Translations under genes and position numbers: made by a program
Assembly: GCA_023515795.1 (NCBI GenBank)
Contig: JALGPX010000082.1
Span: forward strand, 1 to 49,686
Direction of reading: 5' to 3'
From: Amoeboaphelidium occidentale
Taxonomy: Eukaryota; Aphelidiomycota; Aphelidea
DNA: 49,686 bases
Notes under the pieces: model-generated
Databases searched by the model: none
Told to the model about the DNA's origin: nothing
The model's input: the letters and a program-made list of their open reading frames with translations, nothing else
In this document: in pieces, positions 31,601 to 41,254 of the stretch
Position numbering within the stretch: the stretch's first letter is position 1
How the letters are laid out: each line of letters begins with the position of its first letter

Positions 31601-33389
31601 TCCTTATCACCAAGAACCAGCGTCACATCATTCTTTGCGTAAGGCGCACTTATCAAGATACTTGAAACGTATTGTGAGCTTATGGAAGCAGACAATGATA
31701 TTTCACCACCTTCAAAACCTCTAGAATTTTTGATGCTAAGGGGCAAGCATCCTTCAGACTCCATGTAATTAATAATGCAACCATTGGTTCTTAGTGAATC
31801 CACAAGAGGACCGATAGGTCTTTGCTTCATGCGACTATTGCCAGTTAGAATAGTGCTCCCAGGCCCTGAAGTTAAAGTCGCGGCTGTTGTTAGGAATCTA
31901 GCAGCAGTTCCTGCGTTGCCCAAGTAAAGTTCTTGAGACGTTTCGTAAAAGTTTCCACAAGAACCTTCAATGATTAACACTTTACCGTTATTCTCCCACG
32001 TAAAATTCTTTTGAGAAAGCTTCTGTAAAGCTTGAAGCATTACTTGTGTATCATCAGAATGCAAAAGACCATGAATTCTGCATTTTCCACTACCTAAAGC
32101 AGCCAAAAGAAGAACTCTGTTAGATATCGATTTACTTCCGGGAACATCGATTTCAATGGCTTCTCTCTGGTCATTCAAACTTTTCTTTTGGAATACACAC
32201 AACTCTGGCGAAAGAACTATCTTGATTGCTTCATCGGGAACATAACTTGCCTGCTCCTCCACTGGTTTTCCGATTCTTTCAAGCAATACAATTCTTTTCT
32301 TGTCTCCCTGATTTTTCTTATCAACCCGCATAATATCTAACAGCTGGTGAGTGGTCCAATTCTTTCCAGACTGTTTTGCCAGTTTAATTATAAGAGGATC
32401 ATTTAAATCCGTTGGAAGACCGTATTCTTTTAAACATCGGACTATTCTACCGACATGAATTTGGTTGAGATGTCCTAAATATCTTGATATCTCAGCCTCT
32501 TTGACCATTCCGATAGCAACAGCTTCACCATGTAAAAGTCCAGGAGTGTAAATAGCCTCAATAGCGTGACCAACTGAGTGTCCAAAATTCAGTAAACCTC
32601 TCAAGCCAGTCTCTTTTTCATCTTTGGTCACAACTTCCGCTTTAACCTCAATAGATTTTAGTATAACGTGCTCCAATATTTCCTATACCGTCAGTAAAAG
32701 GCATTGAATATTACCGTATCTTTTTCGTTAGCACAGCCATGTTCAGCGATTCGAACTAAGGCATCTGCACTCTCTTCCAAGTAACAAAACTCCTTCTCAT
32801 CCCAGAAAGCAGCAGTCTTTATGATTTCAGCCATACCATTGATGAATTGCCTTTTTGGTAACGTACGCAAGAGGTCGACATCTACATAAACTGCTGCAGG
32901 TTGCCAAAAAGCACCAATTAAATTCTTTCCATGGTCCGTGTCGACTGCCGTTTTACCACCAATACTCGCATCTACCATAGAAAGCAATGTAGTCGGAACC
33001 TGTACAAACGGCACGCCACGCATAAAAGTAGCTGCAACAAATCCCGTCAAGTCACCAACGACACCACCACCAAGCGCGATCAAACAAGTATCACGATTAC
33101 AAGAGTTAGACAGCAAGAAATCTTCCATTAGAGCTTTAGTCGCTCTATTCTTCGATTCTTCACCGGGAGGTATTTCATAAGTCAGAAAACGCTGACCTTT
33201 TGAGAGTTTCTTCTGGAGTATCCCAGCGATAGTTGTCCCATGCAGACGGGACACTGTGGAATCAGACACCAACACATAAACATGAGTTTTCTGGGTACAA
33301 CTGAGCATGTGGTCGACCCAATTATTTGTCCAATTAGAACCAACGAAGACAGCATCCTTGTTTAGAACTTGTACACGAAAGTTCGCCAT
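28636..33389 (-). CDS. ARO1: Pentafunctional AROM polypeptide (shikimate pathway)
   Basis: One protein carries out five consecutive shikimate steps from DAHP to EPSP. Two exons (33389-32715 and 32682-28636) and one 32-nt intron give 1573 residues, near the fungal size. Domain order is dehydroquinate synthase (about 1-380; [20 protein letters not shown]), EPSP synthase (about 395-850; [17 protein letters not shown] and [15 protein letters not shown]), shikimate kinase (from about 865; [12 protein letters not shown]-loop), type I dehydroquinase (about 1050-1290; [11 protein letters not shown] and [11 protein letters not shown]) and shikimate dehydrogenase (about 1300-1573; [23 protein letters not shown]). 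This is the fungal-type order. The start [12 protein letters not shown] is 15 bp from the divergent RNase H2A start. Confidence 0.97.
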
Positions 33390-33404
33390 GATTTTGTGGA
33401 TTCG

Positions 33405-34377
33405 ATGCCTTTCATAACTTCGCTCACAGAACATCACGCAGAAGTTGTTTCAGACACTTTAAAATCTGAGCCGTGCTGTCTTGGTGTAGATGAAGCTGGA
33501 AGAGGCCCTGTGCTTGGGCCTATGGTTTACGGAATTGCGTATTGTCCCGTAGCAAGAAATAAAGAGCTGAAAAGCATGGGCATGGATGGTACACTTATTT
33601 AACAGAAATTCTTACCACATTACATAATTTAGACTCAAAGAAGCTCACTGCTGAGCAAAGAGAAGGCTTGTTTGATAAGATGAAGTCTTTGGGTGAATGG
33701 CTGGGCTGGAGTGTGCGATCAATAAGTCCTGACGATATTAGTGGCTGCATGTTACAACGCTCCAAGTACAACCTTAATGAATTATCTCACGATGCCGCAA
33801 TTTATTTGATACAGTCTGCGTTAAACAGAGGTGTAAATGTTACTGAAGTTTACGTTGACACTGTTGGATCGCCGGAAAAATACCAACAGAAACTAGCGCA
33901 GTACTTTCCAGGGTTAAAAATAACTGTTGCAAAGAAAGCTGACAGTCTTTATCCCTCCGTATCAGCTGCCTCCATCGCTGCAAAAGTTACAAGAGATTTA
34001 CAATTGAAGAATTGGTTGTTTCAAGAGCATTTAGAGGGCAAGATTGATATTGAATTTGGCAGTGGTTATCCTGCAGGTACGGTTTAATTGGAAAGAGTTC
34101 ATGTTTAGATCCTTTGACGAAAAAATGGCTGTTGAATAATATGGATTCTGTATTTGGGTTTCCGCGTTTGATACGATTCTCCTGGCAAACATGTTCTGAT
34201 TTATTAGCCAAAGAGGCTGTAACTGTTGTGTGGCCAGAAGATCTTGAGGATGAGCAACAACAGGGAAAATCGAATAAGAAGCAGAAACAAGTGAAATTAT
34301 CATCTTTAATCAGACCAAAAAGTACTAGGCAACATGTTTATGGAGATTTAGGATTGAGGCATGTAAAAGATTTTTAG
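33405..34377 (+). CDS. RNASEH2A: Ribonuclease H2 subunit A (RNase HII)
   Basis: This catalytic subunit removes ribonucleotides and RNA primers from DNA. Three exons (33405-33588, 33633-34076, 34109-34377; introns 44 and 32 nt) give 298 residues. The [17 protein letters not shown] active-site motif (Asp and Glu), [15 protein letters not shown] (Asp), [17 protein letters not shown] (Asp) and [14 protein letters not shown] are intact. [14 protein letters not shown] is the eukaryotic signature. The lysine-rich C-terminus ends [19 protein letters not shown]; an SLIRPK-like stretch near the end could be a PCNA-interaction region (inference). Confidence 0.95.
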
Positions 34378-34393
34378 TTATATAAACATGAAA

Positions 34394-35635
34394 CTAATTG
34401 TATCCTAAACCCTTTTTCTTTCCAAGAATTTTCACTGCAATCGGATCAATTAGACCAGCTGACTGGGATGTGCTTCCTAACGCCTCACCTTGAGACCAAC
34501 CCATTAATCGCAGCATTTCATGTCCAACGTTCGATTCTTCAATAGGTTTCGCATTGCGTCCGATAACGGAGCCTTCTTTCATCTTGGAAGAGTCTCTCGA
34601 TTCCATCTTCTTTCCCTGTTTATCTTTGCGCTTTGAGTCTTTACCCTTTCTTTTGCGACCTACATCAGAATCACTATCACTCTTGGTTGGCTTCATTTTT
34701 TCCTGTGCTGCAAGTGCTCTGTCCTTCATTAACTCACATACTTCTTTTGATGGTATTGATGTATTAGGCAAACGATAAATAGTTATAAATCCCTGCTTAT
34801 GTGCGCCTTTGCCTATTGATACTTTAAATGGAGAGACTAATTTTTGAAACAATGCGATATGCTGATGATACAACGCAGGAGTGTAGTACACATCTTCACC
34901 GTCAGAATCTTGAGCCCATCTCATAAACTCCAAAAATACCCGATGAATATTAGCGTATCCTCCTATTCCCTTTTGTTTCTTGTCCTTATTTTTCTTTTCT
35001 TTCTTGCCGGATTGTTTACGTGCTCGCTGTAACCTCGCTGCGAAGCTACCGGATGGACCGATTTCGTCATGTTCGTAATCTCCATCCGTTATTTGATTTA
35101 AAATATTACTGAATAGTTGAATTTCATCAGATTCCAACGTTTCATCGCTCCACTCATCTGAGTCCAACTGATCTGTCCATTCCTCAGAATCATCCGTCTC
35201 GCTGCCATCTTCGTAATTATAATCAGCCTGCCTTTTCATGTGATCCTCTTCCCCGGCCCACACATTCGATATTTCGTAAGCAACTGCAGCAGAGTCGTCG
35301 CCATCCAAACCGATGTTTTCCATGTAATCTCTAATAGCAGAATTATCACTTATATCATCGCTGCTGCCATTTTCTTCAGATTCGTCCTCCAAGAAAGGCA
35401 GCTGCTGCTTTGGCTTTCCACCAGGCGAAGGTTTAACAGGTGCTTTTCCGTTTATCTTCTTTTGTGCCTTCTTTACAAAACTATTAAGGAACGGTATATC
35501 AGCATGTTCTGTAATGATCTGCCCAGAAGTATCCATAACATCATCTTCTTCGCTTTGATATTCAAATGGATTAAAGGCGACTGAACCCGAATATTTTCCT
35601 GCTCCCTTCCGTTTAGCTTTCTTGTTTCGTCCCAT
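34394..35635 (-). CDS. SQS1-like: R3H and G-patch domain protein, Sqs1-like
   Basis: Single exon, 413 residues. The N-terminus is basic (MGRNKKAKRKG), followed by long acidic, disordered stretches (EEWTDQLDSDEWSDETLESD). An R3H-like region around residues 230-315 contains FLEFMRWAQDSD, PFKVSIGKGAHKQGFITIY. A C-terminal G-patch (HEMLRLMGWSQGEALGS, ending GKKKGLGYN) follows. Yeast Sqs1/Pfa1 has this R3H plus G-patch layout and activates the DEAH helicase Prp43 in ribosome biogenesis and splicing; that role is inferred. It converges with RNase H2A, with a 16-bp gap, and starts 39 bp from the divergent acyl-CoA dehydrogenase. Confidence 0.85.
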   Translation of the reverse strand: MGRNKKAKRKGAGKYSGSVAFNPFEYQSEEDDVMDTSGQIITEHADIPFLNSFVKKAQKKINGKAPVKPSPGGKPKQQLPFLEDESEENGSSDDISDNSAIRDYMENIGLDGDDSAAVAYEISNVWAGEEDHMKRQADYNYEDGSETDDSEEWTDQLDSDEWSDETLESDEIQLFSNILNQITDGDYEHDEIGPSGSFAARLQRARKQSGKKEKKNKDKKQKGIGGYANIHRVFLEFMRWAQDSDGEDVYYTPALYHQHIALFQKLVSPFKVSIGKGAHKQGFITIYRLPNTSIPSKEVCELMKDRALAAQEKMKPTKSDSDSDVGRKRKGKDSKRKDKQGKKMESRDSSKMKEGSVIGRNAKPIEESNVGHEMLRLMGWSQGEALGSTSQSAGLIDPIAVKILGKKKGLGYN

Positions 35636-35674
35636 TCTCCGCTGAAGTTTTCACAGTTTGAAAAGAATTACGGG

Positions 35675-37122
35675 ATGTTGAGGACACTCTCTTTACCGAA
35701 AGCAGTGGTAACTTCCTTTAATGCCGACCTTTGTGACCGATTGTGACCTTTAGCCACGCAGACTGTTTCATTCTACCAGCAAAGCACTTGGCGCAAAGTT
35801 GAAGCCAGCGCCATGCATTGGTTTTAACTTGACACCTGAGCAAAAGGAGTATCAGGAATTGGCCAGAAAGTTCACAGCTGAGCATATCATTCCAAAGGCT
35901 GCTCATTACGATGAAACGATGGAGTATCCAACTGAAGTTTTGAAGAAAGCATGGGAACTTGGTTTGCTGAATACGCACATTGGACAGGAGTACGGCGGTC
36001 TTGGCTTAGGAGCCTTGGACTCTTCAATTATTACTGAAGAATTGGCTTATGGATGCACTGGAATTCAAACTGCAGCTGAAGCGAACTCATTAGCAGAAGC
36101 GCCTTTGATCTTGGCTGCCAGCGATGCTCAAAAGAAGAAGTATTTGGGCAGAATGACAGAGGAATTCCTCATGGCTGCTTATTGCGTTACTGAACCGTTA
36201 GTCTTTTAAGTTTGATCAACTGAATTCTTTAGTCAAGCTGGAAGTGACGTCGCTGGTATCAAAACGTCGGCTGTGAAAAAGGGCGACAAGTGGGTCATTA
36301 ATGGAAACAAGATGTGGATCACCAATGGAGGTATTTCACTGTCTTTCAGTGCGTTGATTTCATAGGCAAGGCAAACTGGTACTTTGTATTGACGAAGACC
36401 GATGCGTCTGCTCCTGCTGGCAAAGCATTCACCGCATTCATTGTTGATGCCGATACTCCTGGAATCAGTGTTGGTAAGAAGGAAATTAACATGGGACAAA
36501 GATGCAGTGACACTCGTGGTATTGCATTTGAAGAAGTTGTTGTCAGTGATGAGAACAGATTGGGTGATGTTGGTCAGGGCTTCAAGATTGCCATGGGCGC
36601 GTTTGATATCACACGTCCTGCTGTTGCTGCAGGAGCAGGTATGAATATTATGAGAATTAGTATAATTTTTAGTTGGTTTGGCTAGACGTGCTTTGGAAGA
36701 GGCAACAAAGTACTCCATGGAAAGAAAAACAATGGGAAAACCTATTTGCGAGCATCAGGCTATTGCATTCATGCTTGCTGATATGGCTATTGGAGTTGAA
36801 ACCGCAAGATTGATGGTTTACAGGTCTGCAAGAATGATTGACGAAGGTCACAGAAACACATATTTTGCTTCAGTAGCCAAAGCTTATGCTGGAGAAGTTG
36901 CAAACAAGTGTGCTGCAGATGCTGTGCAAGTGTTTGGAGGCTATGGTTTCAACAGCGAATATCCTGTTGAAAAGTTAATGAGGTGAATTTACAATCTGCT
37001 AATTAACAATGTTTAGGGATGCTAAGATCTTTATGATTTACGAAGGAACTTCGCAGATTCAGAGAACAATTATCAGTAGAATGCTTCTAGATAAGGTTGC
37101 AAAGACTGGAAGTTCCCTGTAA
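35675..37122 (+). CDS. ACADM: Medium-chain-type acyl-CoA dehydrogenase (mitochondrial)
   Basis: This FAD enzyme catalyses the first step of beta-oxidation. Six exons (35675-35707, 35754-36196, 36233-36330, 36366-36638, 36673-36982, 37017-37122), with introns of 46, 36, 35, 34 and 34 nt, give 420 residues (human ACADM 421). An Arg/Ser-rich presequence ([20 protein letters not shown]) indicates mitochondria. Signatures are [45 protein letters not shown] and [15 protein letters not shown], which contains the catalytic Glu in the MCAD position. Each intron junction restores the expected residue sequence. The first exon is only 11 codons. Confidence 0.95.
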
Positions 37123-37126
37123 TAAA
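37121..37126 (+). terminator. AATAAA overlapping the acyl-CoA dehydrogenase stop codon
   Basis: CTGTAATAAAG: the TAA stop (37120-37122) is merged with the polyadenylation-like hexamer. The next gene starts 20 bp after the stop. Confidence 0.4.
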
Positions 37127-37142
37127 GACTGTTAATTTCACA

Positions 37143-37892
37143 ATGAGTGGAAAGATTCACGTTGGAAACAACTCTACAGACATCGGCGTTGCCCTGGCAA
37201 AAATTATCGTGCAGAAGTCCAAGGAAGCAATCGCAGACCATGGCGCCTTTTCCATTGCTTTTTCTGGTGGAAGTCTTCCTCAAATCGTGGCAAAGGGCCT
37301 TCTTCAGTCTAAAGAGGAGATCGATTATTCTAAATGGACCATTGTGTTTGCTGATGAGCGCCTAGTGCCTCTTTCAGATGCTGACTCTAATTACAAATTG
37401 GTAAAGGACAATCTGTTAAGTAAAATTGCTAAGCAGCCGCATGTATTGACGATTGATGAGAACCTTTTGAAAGATGCTAACAAATCTGCATTAGATTATG
37501 AAGAGAGACTGAAGAAAGTCGTCTTAACCACAGCGGCTGGTGTTCCCTCTATTGATCTGCTATTACTTGGCATGGGCCCTGATGGCCACACGTGCTCTTT
37601 GTTCCCTGGGCATCAATTGCTAACGGAAACTGATAAGCTAATTGCTTCTATTGAAGATTCCCCGAAACCACCGCCTAGAAGGATCACATTCACTTTAAAA
37701 CTGGTTAATGCTACAAAAGACGCATTATTTGTCGTGACAGGTGATGGGAAGAAGCAAGTTCTGCATGAAGCATTCGAAGTGAAACCAAACAAATACCCTG
37801 TGGAATTCGTCAAAGCAAGGCAGGAGACTTTGTGGTTTCTTGATACACCAGCTGCATCACTACTGTCAACAGCTTCACTGAATAAAGTTTGA
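37143..37892 (+). CDS. PGLS/SOL: 6-phosphogluconolactonase
   Basis: It hydrolyses 6-phosphogluconolactone, the second step of the oxidative pentose phosphate pathway. It is intronless with 249 residues. Motifs are FSIAFSGGSLPQIVAKGL, WTIVFADERLVPLSDADSNY, IDLLLLGMGPDGHTCSLFPGH, PPPRRITFTLKLVNATKDAL and a C-terminal WFLDTPAASLL. Length and motifs match eukaryotic cytosolic enzymes. It sits 20 bp after the acyl-CoA dehydrogenase stop and 89 bp before UBE2C, all on the plus strand. Confidence 0.95.
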   Translation: MSGKIHVGNNSTDIGVALAKIIVQKSKEAIADHGAFSIAFSGGSLPQIVAKGLLQSKEEIDYSKWTIVFADERLVPLSDADSNYKLVKDNLLSKIAKQPHVLTIDENLLKDANKSALDYEERLKKVVLTTAAGVPSIDLLLLGMGPDGHTCSLFPGHQLLTETDKLIASIEDSPKPPPRRITFTLKLVNATKDALFVVTGDGKKQVLHEAFEVKPNKYPVEFVKARQETLWFLDTPAASLLSTASLNKV

Positions 37893-37981
37893 GCGTGATA
37901 ACAAATTGCTCGACCATCAACCACTTTCCATTTGTCTTGTCAACATCATCATCAAACGCATTCTCTAAACGATCAACCAAC

Positions 37982-38710
37982 ATGGCAGCAACATACAGCA
38001 AAAGCAAGGCAGAAGAAAGTAACATCAACAAAGACGGAGTGTCAGTAATCAAAAGGTTAACCTGAATTATCAAAGAGTTTCTTAATGATATAGATTGCAG
38101 AATGAGCTAATGACTCTGATGGTACATTGACTGTTTCAACTCGCTAGAACTGTATATATAGATGTCTGGTACTCCTGGAATATCTGCATTCCCTGAGTCT
38201 GAGAATCTTATGCAATGGATAGCAACAATTGAAGGGCCTACTGGAACAGTATGATCGTTTTTCCCAGTGGTTAGTACAAACATATTTAGGTCTATGAAGG
38301 GCTATCATACAAGCTCAGTCTTAAATTTGGTCAGAATTATCCTTATACAGCCCCTGTTGTCAAATTTGAGACACCATGTTACCATCCAAATGTCGATCTC
38401 AGCGGGAACATTTGCTTGGACATTTTGAAGGTTCGTTCAAACTTAAATCAAGTATTCACTGTTAAGGAGCAATGGTCAGCTGTTTACAATGTCAGCACGA
38501 TCCTATTGAGCATTCAATCTTTGTTGGGTGGTAAGAACAAAGTCTCTACATGGCGCGACTAACTTTCACAGAGCCTAACAATGATAGTCCTTTAAATGGT
38601 CAAGCTGCTCAGTTGTGGGCTAATCAGTCAGGTAACAATTGATACTCTGTATTGTCTCACTGGTAGAATTCAAAAAAGCCTTGGTAGCTTTCAATAACAA
38701 ACAAAAGTGA
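37982..38710 (+). CDS. UBE2C: Ubiquitin-conjugating enzyme E2 C (APC/C E2)
   Basis: This E2 partners the anaphase-promoting complex to ubiquitinate cyclins and securin. Seven small exons (37982-38055, 38094-38121, 38162-38248, 38290-38430, 38467-38530, 38572-38631, 38667-38710), with six introns of 35-41 nt, give 165 residues. UBE2C-specific features are [20 protein letters not shown] and [17 protein letters not shown]. The HPN motif is [17 protein letters not shown], with the catalytic Cys near residue 105. [20 protein letters not shown] and [15 protein letters not shown] follow. It has the highest intron density in the window: six introns in 498 coding bases. Confidence 0.93.
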
Positions 38711-38886
38711 TATAAGAGCCACAATAAATTCCAATGTACCTTAAATTTTCTGTCGGAATATATTTTATTGATGACGTAGTCGTAAATACGTTGCGTTTGT
38801 TTCACGCTAGAACGTTGTATGTGTTGATCAACATGCGCCTATAAAACAAGGCCATTCTCAGGATTTCAATCTTCATTTCAAATTAA

Positions 38887-39621
38887 ATGGTTCAATTTGG
38901 CGCTTGTTTATTACGAATTACTATCGTACTTCTGCTAGTTACCATCATCTTATCGTTGATCGGTGGTATGGGCTTCGTTGGTGCTAAATCATTGTTCTGG
39001 GTTGGGTTACAGCTGAACATGACAAACACTGATTTAAATCCTCCGCCAACTTATGTTCCTGTCTGGTATGGTCTGTTTGATAAGTGCCATTTGGTTGCTG
39101 GTACTAAGATCAAGTGTTTCCCATTGATCCCTCCAAAAGTGAAGAACTCTACTGAACTGAGCGCTGAAGAAGCAGAGGCTGAAAAAGAAAAATTAACAGG
39201 TGGTTCAATTGGTGTTGTGGCAATTACAGGAGTACCTGCCACTATCATTACATTCATGCCCTATTTATTCGCTGCATCAGCAGCTGTAACACTCGGTGCA
39301 TTGTTTGCGACCTGCTGTTTGAGAGCTGGAGCTTTCTCATTCGTTGCAATTCTGGTGCTTCTGATACAAGCTGCAGCTACTGGCGTTGCGATGTACTTTT
39401 TTGCTACATTAAAGGCAAAACTTAAAGGAAACTATGTGTTTGGTCCTGGTGTATATGCAGCATTTGGAGCAGTCGCGATCGCACTTCTTATTACCATTTG
39501 GTCGCTATGCATATTTACATGCCAGAGAAGACAAGTTTGCATAGACAGCGATTTGGATTACGATCAGAAGGTTGAATTACAACCAAGAAGAAGCTGTTGG
39601 GACAATCCATGCTGCTGTTAG
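38887..39621 (+). CDS. Claudin/SUR7-like four-transmembrane protein
   Basis: Single exon, 244 residues. TM1 is at about 9-31 (ITIVLLLVTIILSLIGGMGF). A large first extracellular loop contains WYGLFDKCH and a second Cys (IKCFPL), resembling the W-GLW-C-C signature of the PMP22/claudin/SUR7 superfamily. Loop Asn sites (NMT, NST) may be glycosylated. TM2 at about 120-145, TM3 at about 146-172 and TM4 at about 186-212 follow. The cytoplasmic tail is Cys-rich and ends CWDNPCCC, a likely palmitoylation cluster. Fungal SUR7/PalI proteins organise plasma-membrane domains; the precise family here is inferred. Confidence 0.7.
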   Translation: MVQFGACLLRITIVLLLVTIILSLIGGMGFVGAKSLFWVGLQLNMTNTDLNPPPTYVPVWYGLFDKCHLVAGTKIKCFPLIPPKVKNSTELSAEEAEAEKEKLTGGSIGVVAITGVPATIITFMPYLFAASAAVTLGALFATCCLRAGAFSFVAILVLLIQAAATGVAMYFFATLKAKLKGNYVFGPGVYAAFGAVAIALLITIWSLCIFTCQRRQVCIDSDLDYDQKVELQPRRSCWDNPCCC

Positions 39622-39698
39622 ACTGATACGAAACGACATGTAATCTTGATTTAATTTGATAATATAATGTTTACCAGAGCACCATTTTTATTTCCCAT

Positions 39699-40055
39699 TT
39701 ATTCGACATTCTTGGTAACTAGGCCCTTGAACGAAGTAACAGGGACGAAGGTAGCAACAGTGTACAACTTCTCAGTTGCTTCAGCATCCTCATTACGACG
39801 CCTTTCCAAACGAACACGAATGCGGCGAGGCACATTTCTAATTCCTCTGTTCCATACAGCCTGGTTTAAAGAGGTGTCGACACGGACGTCTTTTGTACCA
39901 AACGCTTTTGTTGCAAATTCCTTGATGCTCTTAATGGCGTGTGGAGCCCTCTTCTTGAAAGACTTTCCATGAACAAGTTTGTGTAAATGGATTGTGTATT
40001 CGCGGGTTATAACATCCTGAGTGGCTGCTCTCTTGGTAGTCTTTTCCTTTGCCAT
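39699..40055 (-). CDS. RPL31: 60S ribosomal protein L31 (eL31)
   Basis: Structural protein of the large ribosomal subunit near the exit tunnel. It is a single exon of 118 residues. Conserved stretches are [57 protein letters not shown] and [17 protein letters not shown], the full eL31 pattern. It faces the plus-strand methyltransferase gene across 216 bp that contain A/T runs; this is a likely shared promoter region. Confidence 0.97.
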   Translation of the reverse strand: MAKEKTTKRAATQDVITREYTIHLHKLVHGKSFKKRAPHAIKSIKEFATKAFGTKDVRVDTSLNQAVWNRGIRNVPRRIRVRLERRRNEDAEATEKLYTVATFVPVTSFKGLVTKNVE

Positions 40056-40271
40056 ATCTACAGAGGGTTAGAACGTGTCCTTCATAAACCAGAAGCAAAG
40101 GCCTCGCGTGATGCCCCAGCGCTATTCATCCACAGTAGCCACTCGAGTATCCATCGCTTTCTGGTTGAGCTTTGATTTCTGTCGTACCTTTTTTCTGTGT
40201 AAAAAATTTTTTTCGTTGATTTCCGTGATCGGCTTCGGTTTGGCGGCGATAGTGATTTTTGGAAGATATTG

Positions 40272-41180
40272 ATGAATTCTGAGTTACGATGGCTCAAGGA
40301 AGCAGCATTGGCATACACAAAGAAGCATAAATCATTTATTGGTTTTACTGAACGCTTGAATTTCTACATCAGACAAAGGCGTGCTGGCGCGCCTTTACAA
40401 TATATCCTTCGATCGCAACCATTCTGTGGTTTAGACATGATCACTCGGAAACCTGTGTTGATACCGCGTCCTGAAACGGAAGAATGGGTCTCTGATGTTA
40501 TTAAGAAACTGAATAATACTTTGGATCATAACCGTCAAACAAGATCTTTGCGAATTCTAGACTTATGTACAGGATCTGGTTGTATAGCTGTTTCAGTTGC
40601 ATATCATTTGAAGAAGCACTTTGCTGAAAAGAATCTTTGCTATGATATTAAAGTTGTTGGTGTTGATAACCAGCAGCATTGTGTTCGCTTGGCTTCATTG
40701 AATGCTCGCAAATTTAAAGTGGATGATATCGTTGCAGTGAAATACTGCGATCTGTTTAATGATGATTCTGTGCGAGAAATAGGAAAATTTGGGCCTTACG
40801 ATATAATTCTTACAAATCCTCCGTATATCAGTGACGATGAAGTTCAATTGCTTGAGCCGGACGTAACACAACATGAAGACATGGCAGCATTATCAGGCAC
40901 TAAAGAGAATCACGATGGATTGATTTATTACAAGAGAATCTTAGAAGTTTTGGATCTGCTTGGTTACAAGAAGGTTGGCCGTAAATGTTGCGAAAGGAAA
41001 GTGGAACGAAGTCAGTTTGAATTTAACACGGAAGAGACCTTGAGGATACCTTCAATTGCGATGGAAATTGGTGGTGAGCATCAAATCCCAGGCTTGTTAG
41101 AAATATTCAAGTCCAAATTTAATCACATCAGAATCTATAACGACATGTTTGGCAAAACTAGAGTGCTGCAGCTTCAATAG
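40272..41180 (+). CDS. HEMK1/MTQ1: HemK/PrmC-type protein N5-glutamine methyltransferase
   Basis: This SAM-dependent enzyme methylates the Gln of the GGQ motif in release factors, probably the mitochondrial one. It has 302 residues from ATG 40272. A helical N-terminal domain precedes RRAGAPLQYILRSQPFCGLD and PVLIPRPETEEWV. The SAM motif I is ILDLCTGSGCIAVSVA. The substrate-binding motif is YDIILTNPPYISDDEV, followed by LEPDVTQHEDMAALSG. A basic insertion near 235-255 (KKVGRKCCERKVERS) is unusual. It is intronless and the first of six closely spaced plus-strand genes. Confidence 0.92.
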   Translation: MNSELRWLKEAALAYTKKHKSFIGFTERLNFYIRQRRAGAPLQYILRSQPFCGLDMITRKPVLIPRPETEEWVSDVIKKLNNTLDHNRQTRSLRILDLCTGSGCIAVSVAYHLKKHFAEKNLCYDIKVVGVDNQQHCVRLASLNARKFKVDDIVAVKYCDLFNDDSVREIGKFGPYDIILTNPPYISDDEVQLLEPDVTQHEDMAALSGTKENHDGLIYYKRILEVLDLLGYKKVGRKCCERKVERSQFEFNTEETLRIPSIAMEIGGEHQIPGLLEIFKSKFNHIRIYNDMFGKTRVLQLQ

Positions 41181-41254
41181 AGACTTATCGCGTTTTGATT
41201 TAATGCACGGAAGCTTAGAGGATTTTTCCGTGTTCATACTTTATCTTGTTATTG

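Noticed and set aside
40075-40272. Plus-strand frame with a hydrophobic stretch ahead of the HemK-type gene
   Set aside because: It ends in a stop just before the HemK ATG, is in another frame and contains A/T runs; it looks like promoter DNA rather than a targeting exon.
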